Source of the DNA: Actinoplanes utahensis
Lineage (GTDB): Bacteria; Actinomycetota; Actinomycetes; Mycobacteriales; Micromonosporaceae
DNA: 64,000 nt
Reading direction: 5' to 3'
Assembly: GCF_016862455.1 (NCBI RefSeq)
Contig: NZ_BOMZ01000088.1
Span: 116,333-180,332 of the forward strand
The position numbers and the translations under genes are program-made. The first letter of the stretch is position 1. Each line of letters opens with the position of its first letter. The notes under the pieces were generated by a model. It was not told the DNA's origin. It saw nothing but the letters and a program-made list of their open reading frames with translations, and ran no database searches. Below, in pieces: positions 49,392 through 57,524 of the stretch.

Positions 49392-50618
49392 ATGTGGAGC
49401 GATGACGAGCTGACCGGCGACGAGGTTCTGGGGCATCACGCCTGGACCGGCGGCGAGGGCCGCGGCGAGGACGGGGACGGCGGGCCCGGCGGGGTGCGGT
49501 GCGGCCATCCGCTGATCTACCCGGTTCCGCCGGAGGACCTGCCCACGCCGCTGCGGGGGCGCACCGCGATGGGCCACCGCTATGTCGGCGCCCTGTTCGC
49601 GTTCGACCTGGATCCGGTGCGGGGGTCTACCGGTGCGCGCTTCGAGGTGGCGCTGACCGGCCCCGGTTGCCGGGCGGTCCGGCTGGACGCGGATGGGGAT
49701 TCGTTCGGGCTGGTGCCGTCGGGCCCGGGGTCGGCGGTGGCGGCGCGGACGGCCGCGGTGGCACGGCCGGGGCTGCTGCGGCGCCTGGCGATGCGACGGG
49801 GCGGGCCCCGGGTGTGGACGACGGGGGCGCAGAGTGCCACGTTCGGCTGGGGGTACGAGGACCGCCGCGGCGCGCTCCCCCGGGCGTACGCCATGCATGC
49901 CCTGTTGGAGATCCCGGCGGACGCGACCGAGGTGTCCGGGTCGTTGTCGGTGCAGGTGGCCGGGGCCGGTGAGGTGACCGGGGTGCCGTTCACCGAGCCG
50001 TTGCGGCCGGTCGCCGAGAACGCCGCGGCGGTGCGGTTGTGCATGGCCGCGGACGTGGTCGGTTACAGCCGCCGCGGGAACGCCGAGACCGAGGTCCTGC
50101 AGCACGACCTGGTGCGGATCCTCGGGGATGCGCGGCGGGCGGCGGGTATCGGGGACGGCCGGGTCCGCCCGCAGCCGGCCGGGGACGGCCAGTTCACCGT
50201 GCTGCCGGTCGGGATCGACGAGTCGGCGGTAATTCCGGTGCTGTTGCGGGAGCTCGGTGAGCGGCTCGCCGAGCGGGATCGCGGGCGGGCCGCGGCCGAG
50301 GCGATGCGGTTGCGGGTGGCGCTGCACCGGGGGCTGGTGAAGGAGGCGCCGAACGGCTGGGTCGGCGCGGCGGCGATCGCCGTGCACCGGCTGCTGGACA
50401 GTCCGCCGTTGCGGGCGGCGATCGGGGACAACCCGGCGGCGACGTACGTGCTGGGGCTGCCGGACGTGCTGTACCGGGATGTGATCGTGCCGGGCGTACA
50501 ACCGCCGGCCGAGGATTTCCGGGAGATGACCGTGGACCTGCCGGAGAAGGGGTTCGTGGAACGCGGCTGGCTCTACCTGGGCCCGGCGGTGTTCACAGCC
50601 ACTCCGCCTTCTCGGTGA
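49392..50618 (+). CDS. Degenerate class III nucleotide-cyclase-like protein
   Basis: A 408-residue cytoplasmic protein starting at ATG 49392. The first 205 residues have no clear match; they are Gly-rich at the start and contain FAFDLDPVRG and FGWGYEDRRG. Residues about 212-380 resemble a class III cyclase homology domain: first metal Asp in MAADVVGYS, second in AGDGQF, followed by a helix-rich region ending in HRLLDSPPLR. The base-recognition Lys and the transition-state Asn are not at the expected places (PQPAGDG and GAAAIAVHRL), so cyclase activity is doubtful; it may bind nucleotides instead. It faces and overlaps by 26 bases a Crp-family gene. Confidence 0.65.
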   Translation: MWSDDELTGDEVLGHHAWTGGEGRGEDGDGGPGGVRCGHPLIYPVPPEDLPTPLRGRTAMGHRYVGALFAFDLDPVRGSTGARFEVALTGPGCRAVRLDADGDSFGLVPSGPGSAVAARTAAVARPGLLRRLAMRRGGPRVWTTGAQSATFGWGYEDRRGALPRAYAMHALLEIPADATEVSGSLSVQVAGAGEVTGVPFTEPLRPVAENAAAVRLCMAADVVGYSRRGNAETEVLQHDLVRILGDARRAAGIGDGRVRPQPAGDGQFTVLPVGIDESAVIPVLLRELGERLAERDRGRAAAEAMRLRVALHRGLVKEAPNGWVGAAAIAVHRLLDSPPLRAAIGDNPAATYVLGLPDVLYRDVIVPGVQPPAEDFREMTVDLPEKGFVERGWLYLGPAVFTATPPSR

Positions 50619-51291
50619 GGGCGCGCAGACCGGCCGCGTCGAGGACGGTGATCCGGCGATAACCGGTGCGGACCAGACCGTCGCGCCGCAGGTCGCGCAG
50701 GGCCCGCTGGACGGTGTCCTCGCGGGCGCCGACGAGGGAGGCGAGTTCGGTCTGGCTGAGCTCGACCCGGATCAGCACGCCGTCACCGACGGCGTCGCCG
50801 CAGCTGGTGGCGATCTCCAGGAGCACCCGGCCGAGGCGTACGTGCACGGGGAACGCGGAGAACTCCGAGCGCCGTTCGTTGGCCCAGCGCAGCCGCCGCC
50901 CGACGGTGGCGGTGATCTGCGCGGCGACGTGCGGGTGCCGGCCGACGAAGTGCAGGAACTCGGCCTGCCGGATCACCGTGGCGACCACGTCGCCGCAGGT
51001 GGTGACGGTGGCGATGCGGCCGTTGCCGGTGAGGGCGGCGAGTTCGCCGACGAGGTCGCCGGGCAGCCGGATGGCGAGCAGCCGGGACGTGCCGCCGACC
51101 GAGGTGGTGATCTTGACGTGGCCCTGCCGGATCACCTCGACCTGGGTGTCCTGCCGGCCCTCGATCAGCAGGTGCCGGCCGCCGGGTATCCGCCGGGTGG
51201 TGCCGAGAGTCAGGAACTCCTCCCGCTCGCCGATGCTGAGCCGGGTCAGGAAGGATCCCGGTGCCCAGGCGGGCTCGCCCTCACGAATCAC
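50593..51291 (-). CDS. Crp/Fnr-family regulator
   Basis: A 232-residue regulator starting at GTG 51291, 14 bases after the TPP-enzyme stop. Residues 12-130 form a cyclic-nucleotide-binding beta-barrel (RIPGGRHLLIEGRQDTQVEVI, then LPGDLVGELAAL in place of the cAMP-binding GExxGExA). The C-terminal winged helix (about 150-225) has ELSQTELASLVGAREDTVQRALRDL. The pocket lacks the canonical Arg-Ser pair (LVGELAALTGNGRIATV), so ligand specificity is unclear. It is in an operon with the TPP enzyme and is convergent with the cyclase-like gene. Confidence 0.85.
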   Translation of the reverse strand: MIREGEPAWAPGSFLTRLSIGEREEFLTLGTTRRIPGGRHLLIEGRQDTQVEVIRQGHVKITTSVGGTSRLLAIRLPGDLVGELAALTGNGRIATVTTCGDVVATVIRQAEFLHFVGRHPHVAAQITATVGRRLRWANERRSEFSAFPVHVRLGRVLLEIATSCGDAVGDGVLIRVELSQTELASLVGAREDTVQRALRDLRRDGLVRTGYRRITVLDAAGLRALTEKAEWL

Positions 51292-51305
51292 ACCTCATTG
51301 GAACT

Positions 51306-53105
51306 TCATCGATGCGCCGGGGGCAACCCTGGGTCGTCGAATCCCTCGTCGGCCCGTTCGCGCCGCAGGTGGGTCTCGGCCCGGGAGGCGCCCTCCGCGG
51401 CGAGCCCCTCGTACATGCCCTTGATCTGCTCGTAGGTCCGGCCCGGCGGCAACAGCGGGATCGACGGGTCGACGGCCACCTGGATCACGGTGGGTCGGTC
51501 GGCGGCCAGCGCCGTGTCCCAGGCGTCGCCGAGCCGGTCCGCGGAGACGACCCGGATGCCGCGCAGTCCGAGCAGCTCGGCGTACTTCGCGTACGGCACG
51601 TCCGGCAGATCCTGGGAGTCCGCGAACCGGGGTTCGCCCTCGGTCTCCCGCTGTTCCCAGGTCACCTCGGCCAGGTCGCGGTTGTCGAGCACGCAGATCA
51701 CGAAACGCGGGTCGGTCCAGTCCCGCCAGCGGGCGGCGACGGTGACGAGTTCGGCCAGGCCGCTCATCTGCATGGCGCCGTCGCCGGTGAGCACCACGAC
51801 CGGGCGGTCCGGGGCGGCCAGTTTCGCGGCCAGCCCGTACGGCAGCCCGCACCCCATCGACGCGAGCGTGCTGGACAGGTGCGCCGGGACTCCGGCGGGC
51901 AGCCGCAGGTGCCGGGCGTACCAGTAGACGACCGAGCCGACGTCCACCGCCACCCGCGCGTCCGCCGGCAGGCGTGGGTTCAGGGAGCGGACCACGAGCT
52001 GCGGGTTCACGGGGTCGGCGGCGGCCTGCGCGCGGGACTCGGCGATCGCGTTCCAGCGCGCCGTCCACTCCCGGACACGACCGGCCCACGGCTTCTCCGC
52101 GACCGGCGACGGCACGAGATCGAGGAGCTTGCGTACGGTCTCCGCCGCGTCCCCGAGCAGCGGCACCTCCACCGGGTACCGCCCGCCGAGCCGCCGCCCG
52201 TCGATGTCGATCTGCACGGCCCGCGCCTGCCCCGGTCTCGGGTAGAACTCGGTCCAGGGATCGTTCGTCCCGATCAGCAGCAGCGTGTCGCAGTCACGGA
52301 GCAGCCGGTCGCTGGCGGTCGTGCCGAGGTGCCCCATCACACCGGTGTGGTACGGCAGGTTCTCGTCGAGCACCGGCTTGCCGAGCAGTGACGCCGTCAC
52401 TCCGGCTCCGAGCCGTTCGGCCAGCTCACGGATCTCGGGCGCCGCGCCGTACGCCCCCTGCCCCACCATGATCGCGACCCGCTCGCCCGCCGTGAGCAGC
52501 GCGGCGGCCTCGCGCAGATCCTCGTCGCGCGGCAGCACCCGGGCGGGCCGCAGCCCCGGAGTGGTCACCAGGACCCCGTGCTCCTGCGCGTGCGGGTCGG
52601 GCGCGTCCGCGGCCTGCACGTCGTGCGGCAGGATCACGCAGGTGGGGCTGCGGGTGGCGACCGCGGCCCGGAAGGCCCGGTCGAGCAGCATCGGCACCTG
52701 CTCGGGTGTGGACGCGGCCTGCACGAACTGCGCGCACACGTCGCCGAAGAGCCGGACCAGGTCGATCTCCTGCTGGTACGCGCTGCCGAGCACACTGGAC
52801 ACCTGCTGCCCGACGATCGCGACCACCGGCTGGGAGTCGAGCCGGGCGTCGTAGAGGCCGTTGAGCAGGTGCACGGCACCCGGCCCCTGAGTGGACAGGC
52901 AGACACCGACGCCACCGGTGTACTTGGCGTGCCCGACCGCCATGAACGCGGCCGCCTCCTCGTGCCGGGCCTGCACGAACGCGGGCTTCCCGGCCCGTCG
53001 CAGCGCCCCGAGCACCGGGTCGATGCCGTCGCCGGAATAGCCGAAGACCCGGTCCACACCCCACGCGGTGAGGCGTTCCACGACGACGTCGGCGACGGTG
53101 CTCAC
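51306..53105 (-). CDS. Thiamine-diphosphate enzyme, pyruvate oxidase/dehydrogenase-like
   Basis: A 599-residue TPP-dependent enzyme of the acetolactate-synthase/pyruvate-oxidase group. Start GTG 53105 gives VSTVADVVVERLTAWGV. The activating Glu is in ARHEEAAAFM, the central FAD/structural domain spans about 190-320, and the TPP motif runs from LTGDGAMQMSG to CVLDNRDLAEVTW. Lack of a biosynthetic partner subunit and the general layout favour a PoxB-like enzyme that decarboxylates pyruvate to acetate at the membrane. It overlaps the small upstream gene by 4 bases and is followed by a Crp-type regulator. Confidence 0.85.
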   Translation of the reverse strand: MSTVADVVVERLTAWGVDRVFGYSGDGIDPVLGALRRAGKPAFVQARHEEAAAFMAVGHAKYTGGVGVCLSTQGPGAVHLLNGLYDARLDSQPVVAIVGQQVSSVLGSAYQQEIDLVRLFGDVCAQFVQAASTPEQVPMLLDRAFRAAVATRSPTCVILPHDVQAADAPDPHAQEHGVLVTTPGLRPARVLPRDEDLREAAALLTAGERVAIMVGQGAYGAAPEIRELAERLGAGVTASLLGKPVLDENLPYHTGVMGHLGTTASDRLLRDCDTLLLIGTNDPWTEFYPRPGQARAVQIDIDGRRLGGRYPVEVPLLGDAAETVRKLLDLVPSPVAEKPWAGRVREWTARWNAIAESRAQAAADPVNPQLVVRSLNPRLPADARVAVDVGSVVYWYARHLRLPAGVPAHLSSTLASMGCGLPYGLAAKLAAPDRPVVVLTGDGAMQMSGLAELVTVAARWRDWTDPRFVICVLDNRDLAEVTWEQRETEGEPRFADSQDLPDVPYAKYAELLGLRGIRVVSADRLGDAWDTALAADRPTVIQVAVDPSIPLLPPGRTYEQIKGMYEGLAAEGASRAETHLRRERADEGFDDPGLPPAHR

Positions 53106-53431
53106 CGGATCGACCTGGCGGTGGGCCGGCACACGCCGGGGGACACGGTTCCGCGGGCGACGTCGAGTTGCTGGTGGGCGGGCAGCCGGGTGCCGTGGGC
53201 CGACAGGTGGACGGTGGTGACGACGGTGAGCGTCTCCACGGTGTCGCCGGCCGGCAGGGTGATCCGGGTGCCGGGCGGGGCGACCGTGTCGGGTGGGCAC
53301 AGCACGGTGGTGGTGCCGTGGTGGTGGGCGATCACGCACGGGCCGACCGGGACCGGCCGCCGGCCGGGCGCCTCGACCCGGACGGTGACCGGCTCGTCGA
53401 CGTGCAGGAGGGCGAATTCGAGCCAGTTCAC
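53102..53431 (-). CDS. Hypothetical 109-residue protein coupled to the TPP enzyme
   Basis: Starts at GTG 53431 (VNWLEFALLHVDEPVTVRV) with GGAAAGG directly against the start codon. The protein is strand-rich, with segments such as GPCVIAHHHGTTTVLCPP and RLPAHQQLDVARGTV. I do not recognise it. The stop overlaps the GTG of the TPP enzyme, so both should be made together; an accessory role for that enzyme is possible. Confidence 0.55.
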   Translation of the reverse strand: MNWLEFALLHVDEPVTVRVEAPGRRPVPVGPCVIAHHHGTTTVLCPPDTVAPPGTRITLPAGDTVETLTVVTTVHLSAHGTRLPAHQQLDVARGTVSPGVCRPTARSIR

Positions 53432-53504
53432 CTTTCCAAGATTGCCCCCGGAACGAAGATCTAATCCGGCGCGGCGGCGCTCGATGAAGAGTCCCGGATC
53501 CCGG

Positions 53505-54758
53505 TCACCAGTCGCCGGCCGGGCCGGTGGGTGGGCGGCCGGCGACCGGGCCGGGCTGCTGCGGGGCGGGCGGCCATGGTGGCGAGCGGCGGACGGACGC
53601 GCGGGCCACCAGGAGCACCCCGCCGGCCAGGACCGACAGCAGGACGGCGCCGATCGCGAGGACCAGGCCGAATCGTCCCCAGGGGGTGTCCAGCAGGCCG
53701 GTGCCCGTGGCGGCATCGCCGCCGGGCGGGGCGGCGGCCGCGTCCGGCGCCGGCGTCGGGACGGCCGGGGTGGCCGCGACGGCGGGGACCCGGGCGGTCA
53801 GGGCACGCTCCGCGTCGACCACGCCGAAGCCGTAGAGGTCGTCGCGGCCGGCGGCGCCCCGGTCGGTCGCGGTGCGCAGCAGCCGGTTGCCGATGTCGGC
53901 CGCCCTCATCCGCGGGAACTTGGCCCGGAGCAGGGCCGCGACGCCGCTCACGATCGCTGTCGCGTTGGCGGCCGAGGTCGCGGTGGAGTAGCCCCCGGCG
54001 TCGACCTGGCGGGCCGTGGTGCTCAGGACGCCTTCGGCCGGGGCGGCCAGCGCGACCTGGGGGCCGCTCGCGGAAGCGGTCCAGAACGCGCCCGCCCGGG
54101 TGATCCCGGAGACCGCGATGACACCGGGGATCCGGGCCGGCTCGCCGGCCCGGTCCGCGCCGGTGACCACGATGACATCCTTGGCCAGGGCGTAGGCGAT
54201 CGCCGCGGCCTCCTCCGCGGGCACCTGCGGCCCGCTGACCGGCCCGGCCGAACCCGTGGAGGGCTGCCGCCCCGGGACCGTGATGCTGATGACCTTGGCG
54301 CCGTGGTCGACGGCCCAGCGGATCGGCTGGGCCAGCGAGGCCGTGCCCGCCGCACCGACCGCCACCGGCAGGATCCGCGCCCGGGGGGCGATGCCGAGAG
54401 CCTGCTCGGCGCCACCGCGGGCCGCGATGATCCCGGCGGCGCGGGTGCCGGTGCCGTCCGGATCGGTACGCCCGGTGCGGCTCGCCGCACCTCCGAAGCC
54501 CATGCCCGGCAGCACCGCCCCGGCCAGGTCGGGATGTCCGGAGTCGACGCCACTGCCGATCACCGCGACGATCACCCCGGTGCCCTTGGTGATCTTGTGC
54601 GCGGTGCGGGCCTTGACCGCCGCGAGGAACCATTGTCGCTGGCTGACGGGCTCGGCCGCGGCTGCCGGCGGGGCGGCGGCGACCGTGACGGCGAGCGCCG
54701 CGCAGGCCGCGAGCACGCGGTTGCGGAGACCCCGCCGCCGGCGGGGGTGGTTCGACAT
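53505..54758 (-). CDS. Mycosin-like S8 pseudoprotease (catalytic Asp and His lost)
   Basis: A 417-residue exported, membrane-anchored subtilisin-fold protein. It has a signal peptide (1-36), a subtilase domain (about 40-330), a Pro/Ala linker and a C-terminal membrane helix (about 370-392), the same plan as type VII secretion mycosins. But the active site is broken: canonical VIDTGV reads VIGSGV (Asp68 to Gly), canonical GHGT reads GTGT (His103 to Thr), the oxyanion AAGN reads VTGA (Asn to Ala), and only the Ser survives (Ser262 in ATSAANA). The frame is long and intact, so it is probably a maintained pseudoenzyme, for example a scaffold. No ecc genes are next to it. A -10 box TATCAT 7 bases before the ATG suggests a leaderless transcript. 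Confidence 0.85.
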   Translation of the reverse strand: MSNHPRRRRGLRNRVLAACAALAVTVAAAPPAAAAEPVSQRQWFLAAVKARTAHKITKGTGVIVAVIGSGVDSGHPDLAGAVLPGMGFGGAASRTGRTDPDGTGTRAAGIIAARGGAEQALGIAPRARILPVAVGAAGTASLAQPIRWAVDHGAKVISITVPGRQPSTGSAGPVSGPQVPAEEAAAIAYALAKDVIVVTGADRAGEPARIPGVIAVSGITRAGAFWTASASGPQVALAAPAEGVLSTTARQVDAGGYSTATSAANATAIVSGVAALLRAKFPRMRAADIGNRLLRTATDRGAAGRDDLYGFGVVDAERALTARVPAVAATPAVPTPAPDAAAAPPGGDAATGTGLLDTPWGRFGLVLAIGAVLLSVLAGGVLLVARASVRRSPPWPPAPQQPGPVAGRPPTGPAGDW

Positions 54759-54806
54759 GGCGAGGATGATACGAGCCGCCGTCCACATTCCGCGACGAGC
54801 CCAGGG

Positions 54807-54862
54807 CTTATCCGGTGGATCACCCAAGTGCGAGGCGGGGTCCAGGTGATCCACCGGATAAG
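54807..54862 (-). terminator. Hairpin with 18-bp perfect arms after the MFS gene
   Basis: CTTATCCGGTGGATCACC (54807-54824) pairs perfectly with 54845-54862; loop of 20 bases. It starts 2 bases past the MFS stop codon and precedes the pseudo-mycosin gene. Confidence 0.7.
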
Positions 54863-54864
54863 GC

Positions 54865-56070
54865 CTAAGCCGCCGCTTCGGCGAGGACCCGGGCGGGGAG
54901 CCGGTGCCGCAGCCAGAGGACGGCCGGCAGCGCCGTCAGCACGACGACCGCGACGGTGCCCCACAGCAGCGCGTTGCTGACCGCCAGCAGTGTCGTGTAC
55001 AGCAGCGGCCCGCACACGTCGGCGAGGCCCCACGCGGTCTGGAACAGGCCGCTGTACCGGCCTTTCTGCCCGTCCGGGGCGACCTCGTCGGCGGCGGCGA
55101 TCATCAGCGGGAAGCAGAACGCCTCACCGACGGCGCCGAGCACGGCGGCGGCCAGCACCACCGGGACGACCAGGTCCGGGCCGATCCCGGCGGCCGGTGT
55201 CATGAGCAGGAGCCCGGCCGCGTAGAAGAAGACCGCGAGGATCAGGAACCGGGCCCGCGGCACCCGCCCGACCCAGCGCAGCACCGGGGCCTGCGCGAGG
55301 GCGAGGACCAGGTTGCCGGCGACGATGGCGGCGCCCGGCAGCCAGAGCGGGCCGTCCATCACGTCCAGGACGACGACCGGCAGGATCAGCACGAAGGTGG
55401 AGCCGGCCAGCACGTACAGCACCTGGATGCCGCAGAGCACCAGGTAGGGACGGTCCCGCCAGACGGAGACGGCGGCCTCGGCCCGCCCCGGCGCCGGGGC
55501 GGGGACCCGGAACATCAGCCGGCCGAGGGCCAGCGTGATCAGGATGGCGGCGACCGCGAACGACAGGCCGTTGAGCACCGCGAGGGACCGCAGGCCGGTC
55601 GCGGTGCCGGCGAGGAATCCGGCGAGGCCCGCCCCCGCGCCGAGGCCGAGCACCCGGGCCACGGCGGCCAGGCTGAGGAAACGGTCCAGCTGCCGGCCCC
55701 GGAACAGGGTGCCGATCATCGGGGCGTTGGCGGTCCAGTACATCCGGTCGGCGGCCGCGGTCACGCAGACCACCAGCATCAGCTGCCAGGTCGAGTGCAC
55801 GAGCGGATAGAGGCAGTACGAGCCGGTCCGCAGCACGTTGCTGAGCACTGCGGCGAACCCGGCCCCGCGCCGGTCCACCAGGTGCCCGCTGCGGTAGCCG
55901 ACGACCAGCCCGGCGAGCGCGCCGACGGTCAGCGCGGTCCCGGCCGTGGTCAGCGGGACGCCCTGACCGCGGGTGAAGAAGATCAGGCTGAACGGCACCC
56001 ACACGCCGCTGCCCAGCGCGTCGATCATCGCCGCGGTGATGAGCAGGACCTGCCGCGACCGCTGGGTCAC
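54865..56070 (-). CDS. MFS transporter
   Basis: A 401-residue membrane protein with twelve predicted helices, starting at GTG 56070. The MFS loop 2-3 motif is seen as GYRSGHLVDRRGAG, and the pattern repeats weakly in the second half (PDGQKGRYSGLFQTAWGLAD). Drug-efflux-like composition with no substrate-specific motif. It stands between the thioesterase/TetR pair and the pseudo-mycosin, on the same strand, and ends in a perfect 18-bp hairpin. Substrate unknown. Confidence 0.85.
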   Translation of the reverse strand: MTQRSRQVLLITAAMIDALGSGVWVPFSLIFFTRGQGVPLTTAGTALTVGALAGLVVGYRSGHLVDRRGAGFAAVLSNVLRTGSYCLYPLVHSTWQLMLVVCVTAAADRMYWTANAPMIGTLFRGRQLDRFLSLAAVARVLGLGAGAGLAGFLAGTATGLRSLAVLNGLSFAVAAILITLALGRLMFRVPAPAPGRAEAAVSVWRDRPYLVLCGIQVLYVLAGSTFVLILPVVVLDVMDGPLWLPGAAIVAGNLVLALAQAPVLRWVGRVPRARFLILAVFFYAAGLLLMTPAAGIGPDLVVPVVLAAAVLGAVGEAFCFPLMIAAADEVAPDGQKGRYSGLFQTAWGLADVCGPLLYTTLLAVSNALLWGTVAVVVLTALPAVLWLRHRLPARVLAEAAA

Positions 56071-56141
56071 GCCCGTACCTCCGCCGTCCGGCGCCGAACC
56101 CCCGCGATCCAGCGACGGACGTCAGTCTCGCAGGCCCGACG

Positions 56142-56591
56142 TCAGGGCTTGACGAGGGCGGCGGCGATGCCGCGGGCGTGGTCGGTCCACGGGGCCGGGC
56201 GCATGGTGGCCGGGTCGAGGCGGATGTTGACCCGGCGGCCCTCGGCGTAGACCGCGCCGCCGTCGAGCGAGGTGACCCGGAACCGGTAGTCGGCGCTGGT
56301 GGTACCGAGCTTCTCGAGCCAGAAGTGCACGGCGATGTCACCGACGCTGCTCACCGGCCGGTGGAAGGTGATCGCGTACTCCCGGACGGCGTTGAACGCG
56401 TCGGGTGAGGTCGGTTGCCCGCCGGCGAACGAGATGCCCCGGTCGGCCCACCACTTGCTGACCGCGCGCTCGACGAGCACCGCGTAGCGCGAGTTGTGCA
56501 GGATGCCCATGGCGTCGAGGTCGTCGAAGTGGACGGCGGTGTGCACGACGTCGCCGAAGGCCAGGTCGCCATGGGTCAGAACGCTTGTCAT
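56142..56591 (-). CDS. 4HBT-type acyl-CoA thioesterase
   Basis: A 149-residue single hot-dog domain. The 4-hydroxybenzoyl-CoA thioesterase signature is present near the start: VHFDDLDAMGILHNSRY, with Asp as the catalytic residue. Such enzymes hydrolyse acyl-CoA to acid and CoA. The ATG overlaps the TetR stop by 4 bases (56588-56591), so the regulator and enzyme form an operon under the auto-regulated promoter at 57230-57258. Substrate unknown. Confidence 0.87.
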   Translation of the reverse strand: MTSVLTHGDLAFGDVVHTAVHFDDLDAMGILHNSRYAVLVERAVSKWWADRGISFAGGQPTSPDAFNAVREYAITFHRPVSSVGDIAVHFWLEKLGTTSADYRFRVTSLDGGAVYAEGRRVNIRLDPATMRPAPWTDHARGIAAALVKP

Positions 56592-57223
56592 GTCAGCTCC
56601 GGGAGGATGGTCGGGTCGGTGGCGACGGCGCGCAGGTGCTCGTGCAGGGCACGGCGGGCCTGGCCGCAGGTGGTCTCGGCGCCGAGCACGGGCGCCTGCA
56701 TCACGGCGCAGACACCGAGGGACTCGGTGAGGTAGGCGAGCCCGCCGGGACTGACGTCGGCGCGCAGCTCACCGAGCTCGACGGCCTCGGCGGCGAGCCC
56801 GGTGAGGAACGCCATCCAGTCGGCGAGCTCGGCGGCGAGCCGGTCCCGGATGACGCCGGGGCGGGCGTTGAACTCGAAGTGGGCGTTGGCGAAGAAGCAG
56901 CCGCCGGGCAGCACCTTCGCCTCGTAGAAGGCGAGGCGGCTGTCGTGCACGGCCCACAGGCGGCGCACCCCGGCGGGCGCGGCGCGGGCCAGGCGGACGA
57001 CCCGGTCGGTCCACTGGGCGCGGGCCTGGTCGACGACGGCGAGCTGGAGCGCCTCCTTGGAACGCCAGTGCGCGAACAAGCCGGATTTGCTGACGCCGAG
57101 CGCGTCGGCGACCTGGCTGAGCGACAGGCCGTCCAGGCCGGCGACGGTGGCCAGCAGCAGTGCCTGCTCGAGCACCGCGCTGCGGGTCCGCTCGCCGCGG
57201 ATCAGCCTGCCGTCCTGGGTCAT
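56588..57223 (-). CDS. TetR-family regulator of the thioesterase
   Basis: A 211-residue regulator starting at ATG 57223. The HTH is standard (RTRSAVLEQALLLAT, then SLSQVADALGVSKSGLFAHWRSKEALQ in part). The ligand domain contains GGCFFANAHFEFNARPG and ends with a typical TetR C-terminal helix. A palindromic site lies exactly in the spacer of its own promoter, so it should repress itself and the overlapping thioesterase gene. The inducer is likely an acyl-CoA or a related lipid (inference from the partner). Confidence 0.85.
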   Translation of the reverse strand: MTQDGRLIRGERTRSAVLEQALLLATVAGLDGLSLSQVADALGVSKSGLFAHWRSKEALQLAVVDQARAQWTDRVVRLARAAPAGVRRLWAVHDSRLAFYEAKVLPGGCFFANAHFEFNARPGVIRDRLAAELADWMAFLTGLAAEAVELGELRADVSPGGLAYLTESLGVCAVMQAPVLGAETTCGQARRALHEHLRAVATDPTILPELT

Positions 57224-57229
57224 ACCGAG

Positions 57230-57258
57230 AACCTACAAAACGACCGACCGTTCGTAAA
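57230..57258 (-). promoter_or_regulatory. Promoter with TetR operator in its spacer
   Basis: Minus strand: TTTACG (57258-57253), 17-base spacer AACGGTCGGTCGTTTTG, TAGGTT (57235-57230), then 6 bases to the ATG. The spacer holds ACGAACGGTCGGTCGT, an imperfect palindrome of the TetR type. Confidence 0.6.
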
Positions 57259-57524
57259 TATAAGTCCGGTCACAGGCAGCCCGCGCCACCCGGGATCACC
57301 GCCCTCAAGGCCCTCGCCGAGATCCCGAGTGTTCCAGCCCGGCGCTTCGAAGCGCACCGGCCGGACGCCGACGAGCGCCGTCGGGTGCCTCTCCGCGGTT
57401 TGATGTCCGTGAGTCCGCGGCTCCTGCGGCGCACCGCTCTGATCGCTGCGACGGGCGTACCAGGGAAGGGTCTGACCGGAACTGGACAGGCTCACCGCAC
57501 CGTCTCATGTGGAATGGTGGGGGC
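57259..57524 (+). other. Intergenic stretch upstream of the LLM oxidoreductase
   Basis: No supported gene. A perfect 14-base palindrome GCGCTTCGAAGCGC lies at 57342-57355. I found no clear promoter for the gene at 57525. Confidence 0.4.

Noticed and set aside
53461..54786. A 441-codon frame over the mycosin-like gene.
   Set aside because: Arg/Gly-rich without signal peptide or motif; the 417-codon frame has the signal peptide, subtilase pattern and anchor.
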